Assembly (NCBI RefSeq): GCF_022539505.1
Contig: NC_061514.1
Coordinates: forward strand, 326,289,090-326,353,089
Source: Lolium rigidum
Taxonomy: Eukaryota; Streptophyta; Magnoliopsida; Poales; Poaceae
DNA length: 64,000 bases
Reading direction: 5' to 3'
Shown here one piece after another: positions 11,127 to 21,569 of this stretch. The notes beneath the pieces are model-generated. The model was not told the origin of the DNA, searched no databases, and saw only the letters and a list, made by a program, of their open reading frames with translations. Numbering within the stretch: the first letter of the stretch is position 1; each line of letters opens with the position of its first letter. A program made the translations under genes and the position numbers.

Positions 11127-13406
11127 ATAGGGAAGAAGAACGACCATGAGGCCTCCTCGTCGCGGGTGAAGGAGGAGAACCCTCGGATCAGGGTCCCCCT
11201 AATTGTCAGTGTTGCCCGGCTGCTCCATGAGAACTTCCAGCCTTGCGATGGCTGGAACGACGTGCACCTACCAGGAGGGTGGCGCCTCAGCTTCGCGCGG
11301 GTGTCCATCCTGCCGGTGCCACGGTCCGGCCCAGAGCAACTCGAAGAGATCCAGCGCAGGCGGGCCGTTCTCCCACCGGACCTCGGCGATGACCCCGCGT
11401 ACGCCATTAACGCCCCCCAGGTGGCATGACTACCGCCGATACGAAACCGACAAGGGGCGGAAGGCGGGGTTCCTCGGTGACCGAGACTACAACTTCGGCC
11501 CGCCTCCACGTCGTCGTTGGCCACTAACGCGTACGTCGCCACCTCCGCCGCCTCCCCGGCCCAAGGAAATGTGGGGCGAAGACATCTTGGGCTTGGTGGT
11601 GTGGGACGACTCCGATGGCTTCATCGCCAGCGTGTGCCATGACATTCAGATGACAATGGAGGAGGGCAGGGAAATCGAGCTGTTGGAAGAATTGACCGAG
11701 GAGGAGGCGATGAGGCTAGGCATCCTTATATAGGAGTTGCCGCCGCTGCCGCCGCCGATGCCCCGGTACACCTTCGAGCACATGTCAGATGAAGACGCCT
11801 ACGATCAGGCGTTGCAGGCCTCGGTGCTTGATACGTCCAAAACGTATCTACTTTCCCGAACACTTTTGCTATTGTTTTGCCTCTAATTTGTGTATTTTGG
11901 ATGCAACTAACACGGACTAACGCTGTTTTCAGCAGAACTGTTCTGGTGTCTCGTTTTTGTGCAGAAATCCAACTTTCAGGAAAATCCTCGGAATTTATAC
12001 GAAAGGTCCTATTTTTCCAGAAGACTTACGGAGCCAGAAGGGCGAGCCAGGTGGGGGCACGAGGGCCCCACACACTAGGCCGGCGCGGCCCAGGAGGGGC
12101 CCGCGTGGCCCTAGTGTGTGGCGGCCTCGGTCGGCCCCCGACGCCCTCTTTCGGACTACTTATTGCCTTCGACCTAAAAACGCATGGAGAGAAGTCGAAG
12201 TCGCCGTAAACCCTCCGTAACGCCGCCACATCGCGAAACTCCGTCTCGGGAGCCGAAGTCTCCGTTCGGCACTCCGCCGGGATGGGGAATTGGAGGAGAT
12301 CATCGCCATCATCACCACCGACGCCTCTCCATCGACCAGCCATGTTTCCCCCATCCATGTGTGACTAATTCCCCCGCTGTAGGCTGAAGGGGATGGTAGG
12401 GATTGGATGAGATTGGTCATGTAATAGTCATAAGATTGTTAGGGCATAGTGCCTAGTATCCGTAGATGTTACTTTTATGATATTGTTGCAACTTGTTATG
12501 CTTAATGCTTGTCACTAGGGCCCGAGTGCCATGATCTCAGATCTGAACATGTTATTGATTCATGAAGATATTCGTTGTTTATGATCTTACCTGCAAGTTG
12601 TATACACATGTCGCTGTCCGGAACCAATGGCCCCGAAGTGACAGAAATCGGGACAACCGGGGGGAATGGTAGTGATGTGAGGATCACATGTGTTCACGGA
12701 GTGTTAAAGCTTTGCTCCGGTACTCTATTAAAAGGAGTACCTTAATATCCAGTAGTTTCCCTTGAGGCCCGGCTGCCACCGGCTGGTAGGACAAAAGATG
12801 TTGTGCAAGTTTCTCATTGCGAGCACGTACGACTATATATGGAACACATGCCTATTGATTGATTAGTACTTGGATACTCGTTTTATTATTATCTCGCAAA
12901 TGCCCCTGCTTTGACTCGTTACATGAGTTTCTCTCATCCATGCAACGCCCGTTCATCCGTCCCCGTGCCTACGTATTTTAATCCTGCTGTTTACTATAAT
13001 CACTACCGCTGTCTCTGTTACTCTGCTGTCGTTATTTCACTACCGCTATCGCTATAAAACTCGTTACTACCGATAAACTCTTGCGAGCAAGTCTCGTTTC
13101 CAAGTGCAGCTGAATTGACAACTCCGCTGTTAAGGCTTTCAAGTATTCTTTGTCTCCCCTTGTGTCGAATCAATAAATTGGGTTTTACTTCCCGCGAAGA
13201 CTGTTGCGATCCCCTATACTTGTGGGTCATCAGTGCTCCAGCCTCCGCCCTCGTACCCCTGGGCAGCAGTGGCGTCTCCACCTCCTCCACCGGTCGCACC
13301 GACATTTGCTCCGCCAGTTCCTGAATGGCCGTGGGTGATCCTGGACCTGGTCGACCAAACCCAGTGCCCAACGACGACGAGGCGTATGCTAGAGTTAGGG
13401 TTTTAG
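11127..13406 (+). pseudogene. Captured ORF, copy 1 (unknown acidic protein)
   Basis: Aligns by eye with copy 2 over GKK.KNDHE.S.SR, LPGG, and RRRA(V/I)LPPDL followed by A(Y)A.N, and further along GRKAGFLGDRDYNFG against ARRRAGYLGDVDFFE. The start codon position reads ATA (11127-11129) where copy 2 has ATG. The frame shifts near 11425, an in-frame TAG occurs at 11731-11733, and the solo LTR sits at 11829-13232. Skipping the LTR and one GTGCT copy keeps the frame to a TAG at 13404-13406. Function unknown; no domain recognised. Confidence 0.6.
11829..13232 (+). mobile_element. Solo LTR of a Gypsy-type element (TGATACGTCC...TCATCA)
   Basis: It begins TGATACGTCC and ends GGGTCATCA, 1404 bp, flanked by the perfect 5-bp target duplication GTGCT (11824-11828 and 13233-13237). 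No internal retroelement sequence is present, so it is a solo LTR formed by LTR-LTR recombination. The opening TGATACGTCCAAAACGTATC resembles the LTR start at 60270 (TGATACGTCTCCAACGTATC), which places both in related Triticeae Gypsy groups (Sabrina/WHAM-like; the family name is my inference). The orientation was chosen by that similarity. Confidence 0.88.
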
Positions 13407-14004
13407 CAAGTCATGGCCTTTTTATATTTTCATGTTTTTATTTTTGCATTTACACTATGTAAATTATTTTTTCAATGAAAAAAATTGTGAAAACAAATAC
13501 GACGGGCCGCTACCGGCACCCCGGATGCAAACGGTCAGTCAATCCTTTAGGGCATCTCCAGCGGCGCGACGCAAACGGACGCTGAGCGACCGTTTGTGTC
13601 CGCCGTGACCGAAGATGCGTCTGGCACCACCTCCAGCGGCGCGATGCATAGTGACCGGGCCGTCCGCGGAGACGCAAACCTGGCCCAAATATGCGCCAGG
13701 TTTGCGTCTCTGCGGACGCTGAGCGGACGCGCAAAGTGTCCGCTCGGTCCTCGCACGGGCCCGCCTAGCCGGGACACAACTGCTTCGTCTTCCGCGGCAG
13801 TACTTGCGGGCGGCGCGCTGCAGCCTTTGCAGGGCCACGTTAATGGCGCGCCTCGGCTTCCACGAGCGTGCGCAGCTAGGCGGCGTTGCAGTGGCAGGCC
13901 ATTGAAGACGAGATGGCGTCCGAGCCTCTTAAAGGGACGCTGCCGGCGGCCATTTCCCCGACCAAACCATTGCCACATCCCACACTATCCACCCCACCGA
14001 TGCC

Positions 14005-14849
14005 ATGGGGAAAAAATGCTGGCCGTTCTGCAAGACCAAGAACGACCACGAGTCTAGCGGCTCGCGATCCGGCAAGAAGGCACGGGTCGGCCGGTACGTC
14101 CGCGTCGACTTCGCGCGGCAGCTATGGGAGGAAAACCGACCGGTACCATGGCCGGACGCGAACTTGCCGGGAGGGGGCTGATACCTCAACTCGAGGCGCA
14201 TGCCGGTCCCCCCCTCCCCGTGCCGCGCGAGGGCCGAGAGCGACGGGACGAGGTGCGCCGCCGCCGAGCGATCTTGCCGCCGGATCTGCGGGAGGATCAG
14301 GCGTACGCGCTGAACTCCTACAACTGGATTTCATTCGGGACGTGGGAGTTCGACGCGCGCCGCCGCGCTGGCTACCTCGGCGACGTAGACTTCTTCGAGC
14401 GCGAGATCGCCGCAGAAGAAGAAGAGAACGACCAAGAGGACGCGGACGAGGACGAGGACGCGGACGCGGACGAGGACGTGAACATGGCACACTACGACCA
14501 CGACGACGGTGGGCCGGCGTGGGATCCGGAGACCCAGCCATCGGACATTTCCGAGGAGGAGGCCATTACCATGGCACTGGCCAACAGCGAGCAGGACGAG
14601 CTCAACGACCTCGCTTTGTGGGACGGGCTCGCAATCCAGCTCCGCGAGTCAGCGCTCGCGCAGGGGAGGCCGGCGACTCCTCCGGCCACGCCGACGCGTT
14701 CCAATGACCGCGTTCCGCCTACTGCTCCGGCGTGGGATCCCTGACCACAGCCTCCTGCCCATGCGGCGGTACCTCCTCCACCGCCGGCGTACGAGCTTCC
14801 ATGACCGAAGCCGGAGTTCATTGACCTCGTCAGCGACGACGAGCAGTAG
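14005..14849 (+). pseudogene. Captured ORF, copy 2 (unknown acidic protein with SIM-like C-terminus)
   Basis: ATG at 14005 opens a Lys/Cys-rich N-terminus (GKKCWPFCKTKNDHESSG) and reaches TGA at 14179 just after a G run (GGAGGGGGC). The downstream frame then continues from about 14180 to TGA at 14742. That part contains RRRAILPPDLREDQAYALNS and a long Asp/Glu repeat (about 14418-14480, GAC/GAG codons). After 14742 the same frame is open except for a TGA in CTTCCATGACCG (near 14802), and it ends FIDLVSDDEQ-stop at 14847-14849. I see one frameshift and two TGA codons that could come from CGA by C-to-T change. It is related to copy 1. No transposase motif is visible, so it is probably cargo. Confidence 0.6.
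14418..14482 (+). repeat. GAC/GAG codon microsatellite inside the captured ORF
   Basis: Imperfect run of GACGAG, GACGCG and GAGGAC hexamers coding for an acidic tract. Confidence 0.8.
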
Positions 14850-15110
14850 GCAGCACCTACTTTTACCACGCCTTTATGACCTTTTATGTTTTTTATTAAT
14901 GTAAATTATGGCTTCATAAATGAAAAAAAAATTATGCGTCGTGCCGCTGGAGCCACCCTCGACGCAAACAGACGCCCGATCGATTTCGACCATTTAGACC
15001 GATGCAACGGCCGACTCGTCCGTTTGAACATCCGAAATACGTCCCCTTACAATCGATTTTGCGTCCGCGACTCACTCGGTGCAAACGGAGGCATACGTTC
15101 ACTTTTGGCG

Positions 15111-18100
15111 TCTGTTTTGCATGAACCGCTATGGGTTTGCTGCAACTGAACAACAATCTCTCCCAGAAATTCTGAACCCCTTCAGACCGAAGACAGAGAC
15201 AGACAGTTTGTCCAGGAATAAAAGACTGACCACTTGTGACTGCTCGGAGCAACGCCTCTCGACTGGTCCGTACATAATTTTTAGTCCGGGTCAAGTCGCT
15301 TCCCTTTCCCACTGGTGACGGATGACATGTTCCCAGTTCCAATAACAAACTAAAGGACCTGACCGACTTGTAGTACTCCCACTAGATGTCTGGTCGTGCA
15401 CACGCTTCTTCACACGGCAACCTGCCTGCTTCCGTTCAGTTTCACCTGAATCTCACATGGTTTTCTCGGCTATCGCGCGCCGGTCAATTACAGCTCTAGT
15501 TGTGGAACACTTACATGTGCATCTTCCTGGAATTCACGGCGTATATACTGGTTTTGTTTGACGAAGACTGAATCCGCTCGATCGTCAAGTCATGTCGTTT
15601 CACTAGAACAAACATCGGACTGTATATAAACAGTCACGCGTCTGTGCTATTGGTAAATGACCCTATGGCTAATGAAAATTCTGCAGTAGGTGCAAGTTTG
15701 TCCGCCCGATGGATAGGAGGAAATTAAGTAATTAACACAACATACACACAGAAAATCATGTCGTAGGTGCAAGTTTTTCGAGCGATGATTATCCTCTCCC
15801 GGACGGCTCTAGAGGCCGGCCCTCCCCTTCCACAAACCCTACAAGCCCTCCAATCCCCAGGATTTCGGCCGTCGCTGCCGCGGATGCCGGCGGCAATAGC
15901 GACGCCCATTCCATCGAACAACGGTGGGTAGGAAAGGTGCTCCAATGGGGCGGGCGGGGTGGGACGCTACATGGGGCAGGGTGGGGCGCTGGTTGAGGTC
16001 ATGGGGCAGCGCGACCGATGGTTGAGGATCTCCGGCGGAGTGGCGTTGAGAAGGTGGTGGCACGCCGTCGGTAAGGACAACAAGATTTGTTGGCGTGCGA
16101 TCTGGGTGGCACGACCTCAATCTAGGTTGCAGGGCCTCGATCTAGGCCACATGGGTCCAACTAGCCAAGCTGCGGAGAAGATCTGGCTATGACCTTGGCC
16201 ACGCCGGTGTTGACCAGTGCGTGTTGGGTTGCCCTCTCCTCTTTGGCCGCCCCTCCAAGGAGATGACTTGCAGTGTGGGGGCCTGCAAGTTCTGGGGATA
16301 AAGGCGACAGTCCTAGGATTCTTCTCGCATCAAGACGGTGGTCGTCTTGAAGATTGTCTTCTATGATCTAATCGGAGTGTCGAGTTTCTGAAGGCTCGCC
16401 GACGAACTCCAATGGACGACATGCTTGGAGATTGACGGATCGTATGGTATTTGGGTGCGCGTAGAATGACATGAAAGCCGAGATCTGAGGAGTCGTAATG
16501 GTGGTTCGAGTCGGTGGCGATGAGGTTTTGGCTTGGTGATTTATGACTTAGAGCAGCGGCATCGGCAAGCCGAGGCGACAACACAGGATAAGTCATAGAA
16601 GACATTATTTTGTGATGACTTGGTTAAAGGCAATACTTATCCTGCAGGGTGAAAATTCAAGGCCTTGCAATGACTTGGTTAAAGGCATTATTTTGTGAGA
16701 GCGGACTTTCTCCTTGGTGGAAACCTATGATCTATGATTAGGGTGATGCTCACGCCTATACATTGGTTTCTTTTTTAAGGCACCGCTTTTGGAGAAGATG
16801 AATTTGTGATGCTATTTTATTGATGTTTCGTCCGTTGTTACAAGAAATGTATCATTATAGTGAAACTTTTTTCTTGTAATTCTTCAGTTTTTTTAGTTGT
16901 CTACATCCATATTTCTATTAGAGTTGTGAGTTGTTTTTTTAGAGCAACACTTATTTTATTAATAGAAAATCAAGTTACAATAATCAACAAACGTGAAAAC
17001 TGAAAAGCTGACCAAGAGAAAACAGATTTTCTGGAAACCCTGTAGACAGAATCCTAAAAGATAGAAGATTACAGAACTATCCCTAGGGTTTCCTGCACTT
17101 GCCGAAACTAGTGGCCGTCGCCAAACTCCAACGCCGCCTAGGCACATGTTTGAGAAGACGCCGAACCTTCATCATTGCCAGATCCGAAGAAACATCATCA
17201 CCAAAAAAACTTTGTGAGTCGATGAACAGGCCTGCTGCAACCAGCGAGGCACGTGCCTTGTTAGGTAGACTAGATATAATATTTTCTTCAGATATTAATA
17301 TATTCCTCTGGTAAAAAAAAACATATACATGTTTATGCAATCATGCACCATGCACGCGGTCGCGTGTTCCTGTCACCGCTGGCTTTCACGATTCCTTCGT
17401 CGTTAGCGAATGCTACCACATCGCTAAGAATCAAATCCTGGCATGGCAAAGGCTTAAGTAGGTCCACTTGACAAGAACGCAGATCGCGTGCGTTGATTTA
17501 TATTCAGTGGCAAATTTGAAGATTTTATTTCAAAAAAAAGTCAAGTTTTGAAAATACTAATAAGAAAACTGTATTTCTCAGGAAACCAACGATATATTTT
17601 TAAAAGTTTGAAAATGAAAATTGCGAGAAAAATACGAAAAATTAGAAACCTATTTGAAAAAACTCTACAGTGTTGCATTACTTATATTATGAAATTTTTA
17701 AATAAGGAATTTTTTTGTTATGTATTGAATTTGGTGCTTTCATAAAGCGCATTTTCTATTTGATAACTTTTATGCCCCTGAGATATTTGTTGATTTCACT
17801 AGTAAATTCAGTAACATGTAAGTAAGTTTGCATAAAACTCAATGTATTAAATAGCGGGCAAAGGCACATCGCGGCAGCTCTCTAAAACAGCTATAGCGGA
17901 GCTAAATGAGACTATAGTGGACAATTATACATCGTTTCATTTAGCGGCAAGATGCTAAAACAGAAATAAGAAAGCTATACGGGCTATTTAAAACTATGAT
18001 AATTTTTTACTTTGTTAAATTGTAAAAAGTTAGTTCTTGGTGTACCAAATGTATTCATCTTTCGCAAAATAAAAGAATGTATTCATGTATAGTACATGAA

Positions 18101-18362
18101 AAAACCTTGTACACCTAATTGGCTTGGGTAAATAATCTTATGATAAATCTACTACCCTCGGAAATCTACATATATGTCTACGGAAATTAGTTTATCAAGC
18201 TTGTCAGCGGTCGAACACCAGCAACTTGGCCAAACAGTTCCCTTTTTACTGACGCGCACACCTGCAAATTGTAGCCATTAGGGTCAAGTGCAACCATAGG
18301 CTTCTATTATAACAAGGATTCCACAAAACGACCAGAGCAATGACCAACGTCGCCAATCTCTC
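15111..18362. other. Intergenic region with retroposon remnants
   Basis: About 15780-16960 has the build of a plus-strand retroposon (GC-rich start, then AGGGTGAAAATTCAAGGCCTTG and GAGAGCGGACTTTCTCC words near 16650-16715). These words resemble the 1.3-kb retroposon family near 39230-39310 and 52770-52860. About 16934-17325 looks like a minus-strand retroposon tail (T run then TTATTTTATTAATAG) running into a plus-strand tail GATATTAATATATTCC with an A run near 17315. 17330-18362 is AT-rich, with the CAD promoter at its end. No gene is called. Confidence 0.4.
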
Positions 18363-18370
18363 TATAAGTA
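18363..18370 (+). promoter_or_regulatory. TATA box of the CAD-like gene
   Basis: TATAAGTA lies 115 bp upstream of the CAD-like start codon, predicting transcription start near 18395 and a leader of about 90 nt. Confidence 0.6.
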
Positions 18371-18484
18371 GCCGTTGCTAGCTGCTGCTATACTCACAAC
18401 CCACACCCAGAGCAAAAGCAGAAAAGAGTCTCCTTCGACCCGCGACAGTCTAAGCAATAGTGAGAAAGAGTCACACCTTTTGTG

Positions 18485-19691
18485 ATGGAGGTGACCCCGA
18501 ACCACACACAGGCCGTGAGCGGGTGGGCGGCCATGGACGCGTCCGGCGAGGTCGTGCCCTTCTCCTTCAAGCGGCGCGAGACCGGCGTCGACGACGTGAC
18601 CATCAAGGTGCAGTACTGCGGCATGTGCCACACCGACCTCCACTTCATCAAGAACGCGTGGGGCATCACCATGTACCCCGTCGTGCCCGGCCACGAGATC
18701 ACCGGCGTCGTCGCCAAGGTCGGCACCAACGTGTCCGGGTTTAGGCCTGGCGACCGCGTCGGCGTCGGCTGCATCGCCGCGTCCTGCCTCGACTGCGACC
18801 ACTGCCGCCGGTCCGAGGAGAACTACTGCGACAAGGTCACCCTCACCTACAACGGCATCTTCTGGGACGGTAGCGTCACCTACGGCGGCTACTCCAACAT
18901 GATCGTCGCGCACAAGAGGTTCCTCGTCAAAATCCCCGACAGCCTGCCGCTCGATGCCGCCGCGCCGCTGCTCTGCGCCGGGATCACCGTGTACAGCCCC
19001 ATGAAGCAGCACGGAATGCTGCTGGGCGAGGAAGGCCGGAGCCTCGGGGTGGTCGGGCTGGGCGGGCTCGGACACGTCGCCGTCAAGTTCGGCAAGGCCT
19101 TCGGGCTCCGCGTCACCGTCATCAGCACCTCGCCGGCAAAAGAGCGCGAGGCCAGGGAGAGCCTCAAGGCCGACGACTTCGTCCTCAGCACCAACGACAA
19201 GCACATGCAGGTATGGGAAATATGATATATCCATGCATGTTCAGTACAATTCCCAGGCAATTAAGTACAAAAGTCAACGGAGTCGCATCAAACTGAACCA
19301 AGAACTGAACTAATTTTTTCCGCTCTCAATTCAGGCAATGGCGAGGAGCCTCGACTATGTCATCGACACGGTCTCGGCGCAGCACTCGCTGGGCCCTATC
19401 CTGGAGCTGCTCAAGGTGAACGGCAAGCTGGTGCTAGTGGCTGCCCCCGACAAGCCCGTGGAGCTGCCGTCGTTTCCGCTTATCTTCGGGAAGAGGACGG
19501 TGAGTGGGAGCATGACGGGAGGCATGAAGGAGACGCAGGAGATGATGGACCTCTGCGGGGAGCACAACATCACCTGCGACATCGAGCTTGTCTCCACCGA
19601 CAGGATCAACGAGGCGCTAGCACGGCTCGAGCGCAACGACGTCCGCTACCGATTCGTGGTCGATATTGCAGGGAACGGCTCAAAGCTCTAG
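18485..19691 (+). CDS. Cinnamyl alcohol dehydrogenase-like protein (zinc MDR family)
   Basis: NADPH-dependent medium-chain alcohol dehydrogenase of the CAD family, which interconverts hydroxycinnamyl or other aldehydes and alcohols in the cytosol. Exon 1 is 18485-19210 and exon 2 is 19335-19691; the 124-bp intron is phase 0 (CAG/GTATGG, TTCAG/GCA), giving 360 residues. Catalytic zinc ligands are C48 (GMCHTD), H70 (GHE) and C164; structural zinc ligands are C101, C104, C107 and C115. The nucleotide loop GLGGLG is at 191-196. At the position where lignin-type CADs carry Trp119 (IW-SYND) this protein has Leu120 (TL-TYNG), so it is probably a CAD-like member and not the main lignin enzyme; that is inference. 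A GTG three bases upstream is not the start; the ATG at 18485 is. The 290-codon antisense ORF is a shadow. Confidence 0.93.
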
Positions 19692-21444
19692 CTAGTTTGC
19701 TGCTGGATACTAGATCTGTTTACACTTTACAAGATATGTGAGGAGTTGGAGTGGTGGATTCAGTTGTATGCATGTTGTGGAAAGTATACGATATACTATT
19801 CTTCAAAAGTTGTACTCTCAAAGGCCAATTGGTGTGCTATGCGGTTGTCTCAAAGATCCCAGCATGGAGAATCCTGTTTAAGTCCATTCGGAGGAAGAAT
19901 TATCCTTCTTCAAGCCGTCCATGGTGGCATCAATGTTAGTTTCAGTTAAGGAGAGCTGCAACTTCTTCAGATTAGTTCAGAGTTACTAGGTGTTAGCTGT
20001 TGCTTCCTCATTTTCAACAGTTGGCATTTTCTTCACTTGGCAAATAAACCGAGTTGCGACTCTGATCGTTGTTTCCGTTTGTGGTTAGACAATATTTCGT
20101 CAAAAAACATACGGGGAAGGGGAACCGCAAAGTTGCATTGACTAAATTATATCTCGCCAGTTTCAAGCATATGTTTAGAAGCCCAATATGCATGGTAGAC
20201 TGAGTACTGTTCTGCTAATTATTGAAAGTTTCGGGATTTTATGGGATGATAATGAGGATACTAAAAGATAAGATGCCAGATAATAAGCTATGAAGCAAAA
20301 AAAAAAATTATAGTATTGTATTCCCAACAACTTTTTTCGCACTGCGCCAGAAAGTATTATATCATTTCAAAACACTAATGTAGCAAACCAAATATGAATG
20401 TGTAGCAAAGTCATCTCGGCTCCAACCCATGGTAGCATCTTTCTCGGCCCAAGGTAGGACCCGTCGTAGCCTTTTGCAGCACCACCAGACACCGTTGGAA
20501 GCATCTGCTGTCACCGGTGAGCAACATTGTCACCACTGGGTCTCATCAACCCCCATAGCCAGTTGTAGCATTGTTCGGCGCCGTTGGCAACACCTATTGT
20601 AGCCGATGGTAGCGTGCCACCAGATAGGTTCTTGCAAAAACACCCAATGCCGCCATAACAACAGCCATGGCCACACCTTGCACCCATAATCGCCCATGGC
20701 AACAGACCACGAGACATGTCCTCAAAAAAAAATCCAGCACCGCCATAACTATAGCCATGGCCGCACCTTGCACCCACAGTTGTCCATGGCATCACCAGCA
20801 CACATGACCGAACTAGAGAAGACATAGGAGGCATAGCTTGAAGCCACGGAGCACGTGGCAACCGTTGATGGTGTGGGTGCCTAAACAAAGGACCCTAGTG
20901 AGATGCTAGAGCACACGGTGTCCTTGGAAGATTCGGATGGCCAACTACATGTTGTCCCCCCCCCACGACGATCCCTCATAGCAGCACAGCTCCCGCTCAG
21001 TGGGGGAGGTGGTGCAAACACCGCCGACGGGTGGAGGTGCAAGCACCAACGACACGGGGGGAGAGGAGCAAGACATCATTGAAAAGTCGACATTAAAGAA
21101 GTTTTTTTTTTGAGAAAAATGAGAAGAGGAGAAGGCAGGAGACAACAGAAGGAGATGGATAAGAATTGAAGGTGGCCACCCACCACGTCCATCTCCAACG
21201 CCACCCGCATACAACCACTTAGTGCCCGTCGGTGTCCGTGCGCCCTAAAAACAAGACCCACCGGCATACCACATATGGACCGCGTCTCACGGATGCATCC
21301 GTCTTGGCCGTCTTGGAGTAAACCGTGGCTAAAATTGGGGTGAGATTGCGATTGCGCCGATAGGGCGCCGGACAATCGTCCTCCTATGACCAGCAAGTCA
21401 GAGAAAAAAAAGATACTTGGGGTGATACATTGCTACATCCATAA
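19692..21444. other. CAD 3' flank and degenerate repeat region
   Basis: 19692-20400 is AT-rich with no gene. About 20510-20860 contains an imperfect internal duplication: CCATGGCCACACCTTGCACCC near 20666 recurs as CCATGGCCGCACCTTGCACCC near 20755, each followed by a block about 90 bp long. A 125-codon minus-strand ORF across it simply reflects the repeat. 20960-21400 is low-complexity with no recognisable ends. Confidence 0.4.
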
Positions 21445-21446
21445 TA

Positions 21447-21549
21447 CTCCCTCCGATCCAAATTATTTGGTGCTAAAATGAGTGTATCTACAACTAAAAT
21501 GTGTCTAGATACATCTATATTAGTATCAAGTAATATGAATCGGAGGGAG
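21447..21549. mobile_element. Stowaway MITE, 103 bp
   Basis: CTCCCTCCGATCC at the left and GGATCGGAGGGAG-type complement at the right form terminal inverted repeats, flanked by TA duplications at 21445-21446 and 21550-21551. Tc1/mariner-type non-autonomous element; non-coding. Confidence 0.9.
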
Positions 21550-21569
21550 TAAACATAATATTAGACTAA

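Larger units (their letters stand above)
10876..13545 (+). mobile_element. Class II element copy 1 with captured ORF, split by a solo LTR
   Basis: A GC-rich leader, an ORF related to that in copy 2 (14005-14849), then an AT-rich tail with TTTTTATATTTTCATG and TGTAAATTATTTTTTCAATG, followed by GATGCAAACGG near 13526. The tail closely parallels that of copy 2 (TGTAAATTATGGCTTCATAAATG near 14900). The solo LTR at 11829-13232 interrupts it. Superfamily cannot be assigned because complete terminal repeats were not found. Confidence 0.45.
13548..15110 (+). mobile_element. Class II element copy 2 with captured ORF
   Basis: It opens TTAGGGCATCTCCAGCGG and continues with repeated words of the type GACGCAAACGGACGCTGAGCG and AGGTTTGCGTCTC (13677-13740, partly self-complementary). 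A leader follows, then the ORF at 14005-14849, a UTR-like AT-rich tail and a second block of GACGCAAAC words (14960-15090). GTCGTGCCGCTGGAG at 14938 is the near-complement of the opening CTCCAGCGGCGCGAC. The exact right end and target duplication were not found. Confidence 0.5.

Noticed and set aside
13886..14707. 273-codon plus-strand ORF across class II element copy 2
   Set aside because: Its Arg-Gly repeats come from the GAC/GAG microsatellite read in the wrong frame; the frame aligned with copy 1 is different.
18362..19234. 290-codon minus-strand ORF over the CAD-like gene
   Set aside because: Antisense shadow of a GC-rich exon; extends through the promoter and has no recognisable motif.
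20511..20888. 125-codon minus-strand ORF with internal Gly/Cys repeats
   Set aside because: Explained by an imperfect tandem duplication in non-coding DNA; no known family and no start context or neighbours.
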